Positions 34,511 through 43,196 of a stretch of DNA of 46,456 nucleotides are shown here, in pieces. Position 1 is the stretch's first letter; the number at the start of each line of letters is the position of its first letter. Made by a program: the position numbers and the translations under genes. Location: assembly GCA_036504095.1 (NCBI GenBank), contig DASXVS010000056.1:1-46456 (forward strand), written 5' to 3'. This DNA comes from Armatimonadota bacterium (GTDB lineage Bacteria; Armatimonadota; DTGP01; JAKQQT01). The notes beneath the pieces were generated by a model that saw nothing but the letters and a program-made list of their open reading frames with translations, searched no databases and had not been told where the DNA came from.

Positions 34511-35324
34511 GTGCGGCCTCCCGGATACGCAGCGCGCTCACCAGCAGCGGCTCGAGTTGGTCCAGCGGCCATTGTGTCGCGGCGTCCGACCAGGCTTTGT
34601 CCGGATCCGGGTGGACCTCCATAAACAGCCCATCGACCCCAACGGCCATTGCCGCGCGGGTGAGCGCCGGGATGTGCTCGCGCATGCCTCCGCTGGAGGT
34701 GCCGGAACCGCCCGGCAGTTGGGCGCTGTGGGTGGCGTCGAACACGACCGGCCAGCCGAACGAGCGCATCACCGGCAGCCCCCGGTAATCCACCACGAGG
34801 TTGTTGTAGCCAAACGTTGCTCCGCGCTCCGTGAGCATGATGCCCGCCGCGCCGGCCCCTTCGAGTTTGGCGACCGCGTTCTTCATGTCCCACGGGCTCA
34901 GGAACTGGCCCTTCTTGACATTGACCACCTTACCCGTGGCAGCCGCCGCGAGCAGGAGGTCGGTCTGACGGCACAGGAACGCCGGGATCTGGAGGACGTC
35001 GCAGACTTCAGCGACCGGAGCCGCCTGGCAGCTCTCGTGGATGTCGGTCAGAACGGGCAGGCCAAATGCGTCTCTCACGTCTCGAAAGATGGCCAGACCT
35101 TCGTCGAGGCCGGGCCCGCGCGGGCCTGCACCGGACGTGCGGTTGGCCTTGTCAAACGAGGCCTTGAAGATGTAGCCGATGTCCAGCCGATCGCAGACGG
35201 CCTGGGTCTTCTCGGCAACGGCAAGGCACAGGTCTCGTGTTTCGGCCATGCACGGGCCGGCGATAAGGAACAGGCGATCGGCGCCGGCAGTGACGGGTCC
35301 AATGGGGAAGTTGTGAATGTTCAT
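34503..35324 (-). CDS. kdsA: 3-deoxy-8-phosphooctulonate synthase (Kdo-8-phosphate synthase)
   Basis: Joins PEP and arabinose 5-phosphate to give Kdo 8-phosphate. The 273-aa length and motifs are standard: [87 protein letters not shown]. The Asn rather than Cys in the VNVKKGQF-side metal position suggests the metal-independent class, judged by eye only. ATG 35324 overlaps the stop of the HEPN-like fusion ORF by 4 bases. With kdsD it shows the cell makes Kdo and hence an outer membrane with LPS. Confidence 0.97.
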   Translation of the reverse strand: MNIHNFPIGPVTAGADRLFLIAGPCMAETRDLCLAVAEKTQAVCDRLDIGYIFKASFDKANRTSGAGPRGPGLDEGLAIFRDVRDAFGLPVLTDIHESCQAAPVAEVCDVLQIPAFLCRQTDLLLAAAATGKVVNVKKGQFLSPWDMKNAVAKLEGAGAAGIMLTERGATFGYNNLVVDYRGLPVMRSFGWPVVFDATHSAQLPGGSGTSSGGMREHIPALTRAAMAVGVDGLFMEVHPDPDKAWSDAATQWPLDQLEPLLVSALRIREAARG

Positions 35325-35689
35325 GTCAGGGACATGATAGCAGGGCGACGGCTACGCGCCGACTCCACGTCACACGACCAGTCACCGCATTGATTATGGT
35401 AAGCCCAATCGATGAGCGCTAAGGCGCACGCAGCGCCTAGAATCAGGCCCCACCGCATCCAGGGAACTGCGACCTTGTGTTCCGGCTGTGCCCTACGTGC
35501 TATGGTTATCGCGCCAATGCACCACACCACGGGCACGACTGGCAGCAATGGCGTTCTCCAGAGCACGCCCGTAAGCCCCACCGCGGTCAGGGCTGTACGA
35601 AATGCGACACCTCCTGTGAGCAGATGGCGCGCTTTGTCGTCATCATGCGCCTTTCGCAGCAGCAAGAGCGCCTGTTCCATCCAAGGCAT
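35321..35689 (-). CDS. Chimeric ORF: HEPN-like N-terminus joined to a membrane segment
   Basis: A 122-aa frame that overlaps the 3' end of the MNT gene by 47 bases. Its first residues ([17 protein letters not shown]) look like the start of the HEPN protein that normally follows such an MNT gene. Instead of the HEPN helices and R-x4-6-H site, three hydrophobic stretches follow ([51 protein letters not shown]). The most likely history is deletion of most of the HEPN gene with fusion to a membrane-protein fragment. The stop overlaps the kdsA start (ATGA), so ribosomes leaving it could feed kdsA. Confidence 0.45.
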   Translation of the reverse strand: MPWMEQALLLLRKAHDDDKARHLLTGGVAFRTALTAVGLTGVLWRTPLLPVVPVVWCIGAITIARRAQPEHKVAVPWMRWGLILGAACALALIDWAYHNQCGDWSCDVESARSRRPAIMSLT

Positions 35690-35996
35690 ACATCACCTTG
35701 CCTTCCCTGAGGGCGTCGTACAGGTAGGTCCCCGGAAAACTCGCCCAAGACGATAGCGTGTACTCCTCGCTTGCTACGAACACATCGGAATTGATTCCCG
35801 TCGGGCTCAGGGACCTCTGCAACCGCACCATCTCTGCGTTCTTGTTCGACAATTCACGCTCGATAACCAGGAAATCCACGTCACTGTCTTCGCGGGCGTC
35901 GCCGCGGGCGTACGAACCGAAAAGGATGACCTTCAACGGATTCGCTTCGCGCACCAGTATGTCCACAGCCTGCTGTATCTGCTCGTTGGTAAACAC
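35643..35996 (-). CDS. MNT-type minimal nucleotidyltransferase, antitoxin-like
   Basis: A 117-aa nucleotidyltransferase of the MNT group, which modifies HEPN RNase toxins. The catalytic core is complete: Gly27-Ser28 in ILFGSYARGDA and Asp39-Val-Asp41 in DSDVDFLV. A GTG start at 35996 follows GGGAG. Its expected HEPN partner downstream is reduced to a short N-terminal stub, so this copy may be an orphan antitoxin or act on another HEPN protein, for example the HepT-like protein at 45450 (speculative). Confidence 0.85.
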   Translation of the reverse strand: MFTNEQIQQAVDILVREANPLKVILFGSYARGDAREDSDVDFLVIERELSNKNAEMVRLQRSLSPTGINSDVFVASEEYTLSSWASFPGTYLYDALREGKVMYALDGTGALAAAKGA

Positions 35997-36046
35997 TGCC
36001 AGCTCCCTATAGAGAGATTAGCATCGGCCGATTTGAAACGTCCGCT

Positions 36047-37873
36047 TCACTTCCACTCCGCCAACGGCTTGACGTCGGGCGAACCCGGTTCGCCCGCGCC
36101 GGGGGAGAGGAGCACCACCACGCGGGCGCTCGACGTCTTGTCCGGCAGGCGAACGAGCAGTTTGGTGATGCCCTTGTTGGGGTTCTCCTTTGAGCCCTGT
36201 GTGGTCACGCCCACTTCGAAGCGAGCATTCGCAGGGGACAGTATGCGGGCCGTGAGGGTCTTTCCGGAACGCTTAAGCGTGGCGGTGGCGCCCGAGACCG
36301 AGACCTCGGCCTCCGTGTGCATCATCCAGACGTACTCGAGTGGCCTAGGCGCCGTCAACTCGTCCTGGATCAGCACGTCCCGCCTTCGGAGGAGGGCGAT
36401 TCCGCGCTTCACTGTCGTCGCCTGCTTCGCATAGCCGGCGGAGAGGTCGGCAACGGCGAAGGCGCGTTGCGGTGTTGAGGAAAACGCGATAATCGGCGCT
36501 TTCGCCTTCTCCGCCTGGTTCGCGCCGTCCAGCAAGATGGTATTCTGGCCTTCGGTTTTCAGCCGGTAGTACGTGAAGCGCTGCTTACCGAAGTAGCCGG
36601 GCAGATTGTAGTCGTCGCTTCCGAGTTCCACCGCCCAGCGCACGCCATCGGCGTCCACCACGAAAGTCCCGAGGTCGAGGTGGCTATGGTTAGCCGCGTT
36701 GTCACCTCCCTTGAAGCCAACGAACGTGGCGTTGGGGTCGTCCCACGCGGTTAGGAAGAAAGCAGCCTGAATGCCCTTGTAGTACGCGTCCAGCGGTTCC
36801 TTATCGTCGACCGGCCCTTTGCCCTCCGGAGCGTACCACAGCACGTCGAGGGCGTTCGACCCGTTGGCCGAATGGCGCTCGATCCAGGCGTCCAAGGGCT
36901 GATGATACCGGCGCGCCATCCACATCAGGATCGGTGTGCCCCCTGCCTTGTCGCCCGCGTCCGCAAAGTTGAACGTCCGCCCGGTAGGACCGGCGAAATG
37001 CAGCCGAAATAGGCCCGATTCCTTGAACCCGGCGGCTTTGCTCAGTCCGAAGTCGGTCCCCAAAGCCGATTCCAATGCTGCAAGCATGTAGACGTTGTAG
37101 TCGGTGGCGTAGGTCCAGTAGCCGGGGCCCTCCGCCCAACCACCATCCGGCGCATAACTGGCCATCGCCATCGGAACGTTCTTCACGGCCTGCGACACAA
37201 TGTAGGCCGCGAGATCCGGCTCTTCGTCCGCGACGGCGAGCGCGCCGATCGTCATTCCGCCGTTGCAGACCTGGTTCCAATTGAAGGCGGAGGTCGTCCA
37301 CCAACCCTTCGCTCGATAGACCTTCTCGCCCTCTCTCAACCCAAGATTGACGATGGCTGTCCGGATGGTCTTCCTATCGTCGCGGTTAAGCGTGTCGTAC
37401 AGCCAATCGTACCCGATCGCCATCGCGTGGGTCATCTCCGCGACGTCCAGGAAATGGCTGGGGTTCCAGTCTTTGAAGGCACAGGCGGTAAGCATCTCGG
37501 TGCGCGCACGATCGGCGAAGCGCTTATCGCCATCGAGGCGGTACATCAGGGCGAGCGCGTAGATGCGGTTCATGGCGCGGCGGCTCTGCGTGAGGAGGCG
37601 CGGCCCGATGAGGACGTGCTCCACGGGTGGCTCTGTGAGATACTGCTCGGCCGTCGCCCGCAGCTTGTCCCGCCACTCACGGGCCTGCGGGTATCGGGCG
37701 ATCATATCCTTGCAGCGCTGCAAGTCCGAATCGAGGCCGATTAGCCGCGGGTGGCCCGGTCTGAGTGTGCTGAGCATGCCACGTTCCCGAGGGTTTGGCC
37801 GAGACGTTTGAGCCTTCGCGTATCCCGTAACGGTGATTAGAATAGCGCAAACCACCAACGAACCGACTCTCAT
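36047..37873 (-). CDS. Exported heparinase II/III-family polysaccharide lyase-like protein
   Basis: A 608-aa secreted protein. Signal peptide VGSLVVCAILITVTGYAKAQ. An (alpha/alpha)-toroid (about 40-370; NWNQVCNGGM, YAPDGGWAEGPGYW, NFADAGDKAGG) precedes a beta-sandwich with the heparinase motif NHSHLDLGTFVVDADGVRW in pieces and ELGSDDYNLPGYFG. The Asn-His-x-His pair and Tyr residues suit the lyase active site. Substrate could be alginate, a heparin-like or other uronate polymer; the sequence does not decide. It stands alone between the MNT gene and gdhA. Confidence 0.88.
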   Translation of the reverse strand: MRVGSLVVCAILITVTGYAKAQTSRPNPRERGMLSTLRPGHPRLIGLDSDLQRCKDMIARYPQAREWRDKLRATAEQYLTEPPVEHVLIGPRLLTQSRRAMNRIYALALMYRLDGDKRFADRARTEMLTACAFKDWNPSHFLDVAEMTHAMAIGYDWLYDTLNRDDRKTIRTAIVNLGLREGEKVYRAKGWWTTSAFNWNQVCNGGMTIGALAVADEEPDLAAYIVSQAVKNVPMAMASYAPDGGWAEGPGYWTYATDYNVYMLAALESALGTDFGLSKAAGFKESGLFRLHFAGPTGRTFNFADAGDKAGGTPILMWMARRYHQPLDAWIERHSANGSNALDVLWYAPEGKGPVDDKEPLDAYYKGIQAAFFLTAWDDPNATFVGFKGGDNAANHSHLDLGTFVVDADGVRWAVELGSDDYNLPGYFGKQRFTYYRLKTEGQNTILLDGANQAEKAKAPIIAFSSTPQRAFAVADLSAGYAKQATTVKRGIALLRRRDVLIQDELTAPRPLEYVWMMHTEAEVSVSGATATLKRSGKTLTARILSPANARFEVGVTTQGSKENPNKGITKLLVRLPDKTSSARVVVLLSPGAGEPGSPDVKPLAEWK

Positions 37874-37942
37874 GGTTTCTCCCTGACCATTGTCCCTGCG
37901 GGACCAGGCATCCCCCGAAGCGCGGTCGCAGGCCAGCGGCGC

Positions 37943-39223
37943 CTACGGATAGATGCCTCTGACGCGCAGGGCGTCCGCGGCGCGGCCGACACCCAGGGCC
38001 AGCGCGGCGGTTCGCAGATCGACGTTCAGGCTGCGTGACGTGTCGAACATCTGCTTGTACGAATGCCGCATTTTGGCGTCCAATGCGTCGTTCACCTGGT
38101 CCAGCGTCCAGAACAACTGGCTGATGTCCTGAACCCACTCGAAATAACTGACCAGCACGCCACCGGCGTTCGCCAGGATGTCCGGCACAACCGTGATCCC
38201 GCGCTGGTGGAGCACCACATCGGCCTCGCTGGTAATGGGGCCATTTGCGCCTTCCACGATGAGCTTCGCTTGTATGTGCGCGGCATTGGCCCTCGTGATC
38301 TGGTTCTCCATCGCGGCCGGGATGAGCACGTCGCAGGGCAGCAACAGCAATTCAGAGTTGGTGATGATCTCGCCGCCGGCATACTCCGTCACCGGCCTGC
38401 CGTTCGAGACGTGCTGAACCAGCGCCGGCACATCCAGCCCCGCGGGGTTGTAAAGCGCTCCGAAGACGTCCGACACCGCGATAATCCTGGCGCCCATGTC
38501 CGCCGCCGTTGCCGCAACGTTCTGCCCCACGTTTCCGAACCCCTGTACGACGATGGTGCTTCCCTTGATGGATGAACCGGCGTCCGAGAGAGCCGAGTCC
38601 GTGACGACCGCTATCCCGCGGCCGGTCGCCTCACGGCGTCCCAGGGAACCGCCCAGGTCCGGGTACTTGCCGGTGACGCACGACAGGGTTGTAACGCCCT
38701 TGTTCATGCTGTAGGTATCCGCAATCCACGCCATCTCGCGCGGGCCGGTGCCCATGTCGGGCGCGAGGATGTCCGTGTTGGGGCCGAACACCGGTGTGAG
38801 TTCACTGGTAAATCGGCGTGTGACGCCTTCGAGTTCGCGGACGCTGAGTATATGCGGATCGCACTCTACGCCACCCTTGCCGCCGCCAAACGGAACGTCG
38901 ATGATCGCACATTTCCACGTCATCAGCATCGCCAATGCGCGCACCTCGTACAGAGACACCGATGGGTGGTACCGGATGCCTCCCTTGAACGGCCCGCGGC
39001 CTCCGTTGTGATGGACCCGATATCCGCGGAAAATCCGGATGTCGTTGTCGTCCATCCGCACGGGGAACTCGGTGATGAACTCCATCTGCATCGCGCCGAG
39101 CACGCGGCGGAGCCATGGTTCGAGGTGAATGACTTCCGCGGCCTTGGCCAGGCGCGCCTGGGCATCATCGAACATCACGCGGTCATCCTTCTGTTGTGTA
39201 GTGGGTGGGGCTGTGGCAATCAT
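37943..39223 (-). CDS. gdhA: Glutamate dehydrogenase (Glu/Leu/Phe/Val family)
   Basis: Catalyses reversible oxidative deamination of glutamate to 2-oxoglutarate in the cytoplasm. The 426-aa length is that of hexameric GDH. Motifs: GGRGPFKGGIRYHPSV (substrate loop), CAIIDVPFGGGKGGV with the catalytic Lys, APDMGTGPREMAW, and the Rossmann site VVQGFGNVGQNVA. AAGGAG precedes ATG 39223. Cofactor preference cannot be stated with certainty. It is likely a single-gene unit. Confidence 0.96.
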   Translation of the reverse strand: MIATAPPTTQQKDDRVMFDDAQARLAKAAEVIHLEPWLRRVLGAMQMEFITEFPVRMDDNDIRIFRGYRVHHNGGRGPFKGGIRYHPSVSLYEVRALAMLMTWKCAIIDVPFGGGKGGVECDPHILSVRELEGVTRRFTSELTPVFGPNTDILAPDMGTGPREMAWIADTYSMNKGVTTLSCVTGKYPDLGGSLGRREATGRGIAVVTDSALSDAGSSIKGSTIVVQGFGNVGQNVAATAADMGARIIAVSDVFGALYNPAGLDVPALVQHVSNGRPVTEYAGGEIITNSELLLLPCDVLIPAAMENQITRANAAHIQAKLIVEGANGPITSEADVVLHQRGITVVPDILANAGGVLVSYFEWVQDISQLFWTLDQVNDALDAKMRHSYKQMFDTSRSLNVDLRTAALALGVGRAADALRVRGIYP

Positions 39224-39281
39224 ATGTGTTGCGCTCCTTGAAACTCGGCCGGGCTTTCACATCAATATGGCGCTTCCCGGA

Positions 39282-39731
39282 TTAAATCATCAACGATATG
39301 TAGTTCAACTGGCCCACGTGGTAGGCGGTGTGGCGGACGATCTGCATCGCGAACCACAACGCATCCTGGTGGCCCTTGACCACAGGGCCAAGCGGTTCCC
39401 AGTCCGTCGCGCAAACGGCGTGCAGGCGCTTGGGCGGGAGGTCACGAAACACGGTGCGCACCCGGTCCAGCGATTCGTCGATGACCGCCTTGAGGGCGGC
39501 GCGGGAAATATCCTGGTAGAACGTCGGCCGCTCTCCGGAGTCCCCGGTTTCCATTCTGTTTGCATACGCGATGTTGCCCCGCGCGATGTGAAATGCAACC
39601 GCCGCTGCGGACGGGTTCGCGGGCGTCGGGTTCCAGTGCAAACGCGCGTCCGGGATTTCCTCCAGAACGGCGTTCAACGCGTCATAGGTCTCCACGAACT
39701 GCTTCCACACGGGTTTCAGTTCTTCGATCAT
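39282..39731 (-). CDS. DinB-superfamily protein
   Basis: A 149-aa four-helix-bundle protein. GGAGGA lies 5 bases before ATG 39731, which is preferred over an upstream frame to 39785. The putative metal-binding His triad is complete: His48 (VAFHIARGN), His134 and His138 (RHTAYHVGQLNY). DinB/YfiT-like proteins are thiol S-transferase-like or damage-inducible proteins of diverse role; no specific function can be given. Confidence 0.9.
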   Translation of the reverse strand: MIEELKPVWKQFVETYDALNAVLEEIPDARLHWNPTPANPSAAAVAFHIARGNIAYANRMETGDSGERPTFYQDISRAALKAVIDESLDRVRTVFRDLPPKRLHAVCATDWEPLGPVVKGHQDALWFAMQIVRHTAYHVGQLNYISLMI

Positions 39732-39832
39732 CGTTTCCTCCAGGGTTAGACATTGCTGCGGGACGCGGAGCGGACCACGGGCCATCCTCCGGCGCTCACC
39801 AACCCGGTCAGACCTCCCTTGATTCGCGACAC

Positions 39833-40174
39833 TTAGTTGTTCCAGCCCTCATCCCGGCACAAGGAAATAGCGATCGGGCGCGGCAGGGCGAGTCCGGCCG
39901 ATACCTGCATCGCCTTGAATATCCCGACCGGCACGACGCATCCGCTGCAGCACCCCTTTAGCGAAGCGCGTGCGGCCCTGTGGATCTCCCCGTCATAGCC
40001 GGCCACAATTTCCGAATACGCGTCCACCGCCGGCAGCCTGCCCGCAAGCCCCTGTATGTTCTCACACGGCGAGGTTATCTGAAATCGGAAGTTTTGATCA
40101 TCTTCGCAAGAGGCGGAAACGTCCGTCACGAATCCGCAGACGCCTGCGTCTATGGTCGCATTGGTGACTCTCAT
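39833..40174 (-). CDS. Cysteine-rich protein of unknown function in the arsenic cluster
   Basis: A 113-aa protein with seven Cys (13, 23, 37, 75, 76, 79, 106), including a GCCSGC cluster that could bind a soft metal, arsenite or an iron-sulfur centre. AGAGGGGA precedes ATG 40174. It lies 16 bases after the small redox protein gene and is the last gene of the ars-type run, so it may serve in metal handling or as a redox partner. I recall similar small Cys proteins beside ArsP-type permeases but can name no family with certainty. Confidence 0.7.
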   Translation of the reverse strand: MRVTNATIDAGVCGFVTDVSASCEDDQNFRFQITSPCENIQGLAGRLPAVDAYSEIVAGYDGEIHRAARASLKGCCSGCVVPVGIFKAMQVSAGLALPRPIAISLCRDEGWNN

Positions 40175-40190
40175 CGTTTGCCGTCCCCTC

Positions 40191-40424
40191 TTACGCCTTC
40201 AGCAGGGGCGCGATCTCCTGCGCCGAGGGAATCCTCCCCGCCAGCACGACCTTCCCGTCTACCACCAGGGCCGGAGTGCTCAACACGCGAAACTTCACGA
40301 TCTCGCGGATATCCTCCACCTTTTCTATTTCGGCATCGACGCCCAACAACTCGACCGCGGCCTTCGTGTTCTCCGTCAGGCGCTTGCAGTTGGCGCAGCC
40401 GGTTCCAAGAATCTGTAGTTTCAT
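40191..40424 (-). CDS. Small thioredoxin-like redox protein (TM0996/MTH895 type)
   Basis: A 77-aa thioredoxin-fold protein with redox site Cys10-Ala-Asn-Cys13 (GTGCANCKRL) and the cis-Pro in STPALVVDG. It belongs to the minimal-thioredoxin group commonly encoded next to ArsP/UPF0718 permeases. It starts 16 bases after the permease stop. It probably passes electrons or thiols to the arsenical-handling proteins of the cluster. Confidence 0.9.
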   Translation of the reverse strand: MKLQILGTGCANCKRLTENTKAAVELLGVDAEIEKVEDIREIVKFRVLSTPALVVDGKVVLAGRIPSAQEIAPLLKA

Positions 40425-40440
40425 GTTTCTGCCTTTCTGT

Positions 40441-41505
40441 TTAGAACAATGCGTTGAAGAGGTAGCCGACCAGGATGATGCCGGCGGCTACCACGCCGAC
40501 AAACGTCGCTATGAGTCTCGGGCGCAGCACCCGGCGTAGGATGATGGTCTCGGGGAGCGACAGTCCGATGACGGCCATCATGAAGGCCAGGACCGTGCCC
40601 AGGGATGCGCCCTTCTCCAGCAGCGCCTGCACGATGGGCACGACGCCCGCCGCGTTGGAGTACATCGGCACGCCCAACAGCACGGCCGCCGGCACGGACC
40701 ACCATGCCGATTTTCCCATCAGGTGGGCCATGGCGTCCGTGGGGACGTAACCGTGGATGCCGGCCCCCACCGCGATGCCGGCGAGCACGTATATCCACAC
40801 CTTGCCGACGATGTCCCGCACGGCGGTGACGCCGCCGCGGACACGATCGGGCCACGAGAGGGTTTCGCCCTCGTACGCGGCGCCGGACGCCTGGAGTTCG
40901 TAGACCCACGGCTCCACGTGCTTCTCCATATGGAGACGGCCGATGACCCAGCCCGACACGATGGCGATGGCGAGGCCCGTGGTAACGTACGTTGCGGCGA
41001 CCTTGAACCCGAAGAGGCCGAACAACAGCACCACGGCAACTTCGTTGATCATCGGCGCGGCGATGAGAAACGAAAACGTGACCCCCAGCGGAACACCGCT
41101 TTCAACGAAGCCGAGGAACAGAGGGATCGCCGAGCAGGAGCAGAACGGGGTCACGATGCCGAGCGCCGCCGCCATAACGTTGCCAACGCTTTCACGTTTG
41201 CCGGCGAGGATGGCGCGTGTCCGCTCCGGAGTGAAGAAGGTCCGGATGATGCCCACAAAGAAGACGACCAGCACCAGCAGCATCAGGACCTTCGGCGCCT
41301 CGAAGACGAAGAACTCCACCGCGAGCGCCAGGCGCCCGGCGGCCAGGCCGAGAACGTCGTACGTGAACCATTTCGAGAACGGGGCCAGCTGGTTGTAGAG
41401 AACGTACCAGAGAACACCCAGCCCCAGCGCCAGGCAGATGGCGCGTAGAGGCACGCGTTTCGCGGCCGCCGCCCGTTTCCCGACGGATGTTTGAACTGTC
41501 GACAT
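40441..41505 (-). CDS. ArsP-type permease (COG0701), organoarsenical/arsenical efflux candidate
   Basis: A 354-aa integral membrane protein with about eight helices. The family hallmark TPFCSCSAIPLFLGF is present, along with SFLIAAPMINEVAV and GVPMYSNAAGVVPIVQAL. Members of COG0701 export trivalent organoarsenicals such as methylarsenite or roxarsone forms. GAGGA lies 4-5 bases before ATG 41505. It has its own TATAAT promoter after the arsR hairpin, and is followed by the small thioredoxin and the Cys-rich protein. Confidence 0.88.
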   Translation of the reverse strand: MSTVQTSVGKRAAAAKRVPLRAICLALGLGVLWYVLYNQLAPFSKWFTYDVLGLAAGRLALAVEFFVFEAPKVLMLLVLVVFFVGIIRTFFTPERTRAILAGKRESVGNVMAAALGIVTPFCSCSAIPLFLGFVESGVPLGVTFSFLIAAPMINEVAVVLLFGLFGFKVAATYVTTGLAIAIVSGWVIGRLHMEKHVEPWVYELQASGAAYEGETLSWPDRVRGGVTAVRDIVGKVWIYVLAGIAVGAGIHGYVPTDAMAHLMGKSAWWSVPAAVLLGVPMYSNAAGVVPIVQALLEKGASLGTVLAFMMAVIGLSLPETIILRRVLRPRLIATFVGVVAAGIILVGYLFNALF

Positions 41506-41518
41506 CGTGTCCTCGATT

Positions 41519-41543
41519 CTATTTGGCCGAAAGACCAATTATA
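41519..41543 (-). promoter_or_regulatory. Promoter and possible ArsR operator before the permease
   Basis: On the minus strand TATAAT (41538-41543) is followed by an imperfect inverted repeat, TAATTGG then CCAAATA, ending at 41519. The word GCCAAATAG in the right arm occurs again, inverted, in the promoter at 43168-43196. No clear -35 box is seen, which is common where an activator or repressor controls the gene. Binding by the ArsR encoded next door is inference. Confidence 0.5.
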
Positions 41544-41554
41544 CAGGCAATCGA

Positions 41555-41578
41555 GAGGCACGCGCAGGGGCGTGCCTC
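41555..41578 (-). terminator. Hairpin between arsR and the permease gene
   Basis: GAGGCACGC and GCGTGCCTC form a 9-bp stem with a 6-base loop, 8 bases after the arsR stop codon. There is no T-tract, so it may only reduce read-through or protect the upstream mRNA end. Confidence 0.5.
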
Positions 41579-41586
41579 AAGCAGGA

Positions 41587-41898
41587 TCAGGCGGCGCAGG
41601 CCATTTCGGCGCGGTCGGCGTCGAGGACGGCTTCCACACAGCCGAAGAACTGGGTGATGCACGGGACGCGCAGGCGGTAGAAGACCTGGAGGCCCTGCTT
41701 TCGGTCGATGACGAGCCCGGCCGCCTTCAGCACCGACAAGTGTTTTGAAATCGTGGACATATCGGAACCGACGATGGCCTGCAAGTCGCAGACGCAAATC
41801 TCGCCTTTCGCCAGGGCATCCACCATCATCAGGCGGCTGGGATGCCCCAGCGCCTTAATAATCCGCGACCGCTTCTCATAATCCGCCTTGTTCATCAT
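41587..41898 (-). CDS. arsR: ArsR-family arsenite-responsive repressor
   Basis: A 103-aa winged-helix repressor. I take ATG 41898 (MMNKADYEKR) as start; the frame also reaches a TTG at 41913. The helix-turn-helix is DLQAIVGSDMSTISKHLSVL-like and the preceding EICVCDL holds Cys35 and Cys37, the As(III)/Sb(III)-binding pair of classical ArsR. An extra C-terminal Cys (MACAA) could be a third ligand. The gene starts within 20 bases of the ArsG stop. It should control this cluster and release DNA when arsenite binds (family knowledge). Confidence 0.95.
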   Translation of the reverse strand: MMNKADYEKRSRIIKALGHPSRLMMVDALAKGEICVCDLQAIVGSDMSTISKHLSVLKAAGLVIDRKQGLQVFYRLRVPCITQFFGCVEAVLDADRAEMACAA

Positions 41899-41916
41899 CT
41901 GATCAGTTCCCAACCT

Positions 41917-42612
41917 CTACACCGCAACGCCAAAATCGTAAATGAGCGTGTAACAGACTCCCACCGCCAGAAAGATAAGAGCTGTGGCGCGCCGGGCCCA
42001 AACCTCGATGGCCGCCAGCCGCTCGAACACCGTATGAAGTGAGCGCGTACCCATCGCCACGAGAATCGCGAATACCAGCACGGGTACCGCCGTGCCTATA
42101 CCATACAGCGAGGGCAGAACGATCCGTGACCCGTGCTGAAGCGCGAGCGGGACCAGACTGCCAAAGAACAACGCGGCCGACATTGGACAAAACGACAGCG
42201 CGAAGACCACCCCCAAGAGCCCGGCGCCCCAGACGCCACTTCGCTCCGCGCGACCCTGAAATCGCCCGCTCAGGGCCACACCCGGCAATCGGAACCGCAC
42301 AATTTCGAGGAGCAGGATACCCACTACGATGAGCAGCGGACCCAGCAGACGGTTCAAGGGCTTCTGGAGAAATTGCGCCAGATCCGGGACGGACAACATG
42401 CTGGCAACCAACAGTATACCCAGTGCTGAGTAGGCCAGCATCCGGCCCCCCGTGTACAGCAGTCCCGAGAGGAGCACCTGGCCCGGGTTCCCCATGCGGT
42501 TGCCCACAAACGAGATGGCGACGATGTTCGTGGCCAGCGGGCAAGGACTGATCGAGGTCAGAACACCCAGCCAGAGGGCCGCAAGGAATGCCGGAAGGGT
42601 TGCCTCCATCAC
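41917..42612 (-). CDS. arsG: ArsG-type membrane transporter (CcdA/DsbD-like fold)
   Basis: A 231-aa inner-membrane protein with six helices of the cytochrome-c-biogenesis (CcdA/DsbD) fold. Conserved Cys in SISPCPLATNI (Cys24) and SFCPMSAALFFGS mark the paired thiol site. Together with the ArsF-type protein upstream and ArsR downstream it matches the arsFG pair described in arsenical resistance islands, where ArsG is annotated as an aromatic arsenical efflux permease. ATG overlaps the ArsF stop by 4 bases. Transport of electrons rather than arsenicals is an open alternative. Confidence 0.8.
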   Translation of the reverse strand: MMEATLPAFLAALWLGVLTSISPCPLATNIVAISFVGNRMGNPGQVLLSGLLYTGGRMLAYSALGILLVASMLSVPDLAQFLQKPLNRLLGPLLIVVGILLLEIVRFRLPGVALSGRFQGRAERSGVWGAGLLGVVFALSFCPMSAALFFGSLVPLALQHGSRIVLPSLYGIGTAVPVLVFAILVAMGTRSLHTVFERLAAIEVWARRATALIFLAVGVCYTLIYDFGVAV

Positions 42613-43112
42613 TTCGCCTTGAGGCTGGCCTTTACCTCGTCGCGAACGTAACTCTTGAAGGCCGCTTCATCACGCAGCAGGGTCCAGACCTTGTCCAGGT
42701 TTTTCCACTTGGCTTCCTTACCGTTGCGGACATCCGAAAGCACCACGGACTTGGTGAAGAGTTTGTAGTCCTTCATATAGTGCTCGTTGCCCGCCGTCTC
42801 CACGTTCACCACGCGCCATTCCAGCCGGCCGGCCTTCAGTTCGGCGGGGAAGTTATCCCGGATGGCCTTGTTCGTCCACGCCTCGATGGTGCGGCAGGAT
42901 GCGCAACGGTAGTTGCCGTGAAAGTAGTACGCGATCAGCTTCCGCTGCAGCCTGGGCTCAGATTTTGCGGTAGATGAAAGCCTGGCGTTCGCAACGGAAA
43001 TCAGGGGGCCGCCATAACAGGCCGCACCCCTGGGCTTAGGCGTGAGCGCGTTGTACGCGAGAGCGCCCGCGATGGCGAATGCGATAGCCTTACCGATCGA
43101 CTTGATAATCAT
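42609..43112 (-). CDS. arsF: ArsF-type thioredoxin-like redox protein
   Basis: A 167-aa exported or membrane-anchored protein. A hydrophobic N-terminus (AIAFAIAGALAYNAL) precedes a thioredoxin-like domain with Cys70-Ala-Ser-Cys73 in YYFHGNYRCASCRTIEAW. This motif marks the ArsF family, which is proposed to reduce nitro-aromatic arsenicals with ArsG. First gene of the minus-strand cluster, expressed from the promoter at 43168-43196, and translationally coupled to arsG. Confidence 0.83.
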   Translation of the reverse strand: MIIKSIGKAIAFAIAGALAYNALTPKPRGAACYGGPLISVANARLSSTAKSEPRLQRKLIAYYFHGNYRCASCRTIEAWTNKAIRDNFPAELKAGRLEWRVVNVETAGNEHYMKDYKLFTKSVVLSDVRNGKEAKWKNLDKVWTLLRDEAAFKSYVRDEVKASLKAK

Positions 43113-43167
43113 TTGCCTGCGTGTCCTCCCTGCACGCCAGCCTTACGCGGCCGGTGTATCTATGGCC

Positions 43168-43196
43168 ATTGTATGGCTGTTTTGCCAAATAGTCAA
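43168..43196 (-). promoter_or_regulatory. Strong sigma-70 promoter of the arsenic cluster with possible operator
   Basis: On the minus strand TTGACT (43191-43196), a 17-base spacer and TACAAT (43168-43173) differ from consensus at one position each. Overlapping the -35 box and spacer is an imperfect dyad TTTGAC-TATTT-GGCAAA. Its CTATTTGGC core also occurs (inverted) before the permease gene at 41519. These are the best candidates for ArsR binding in the window. Confidence 0.65.
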
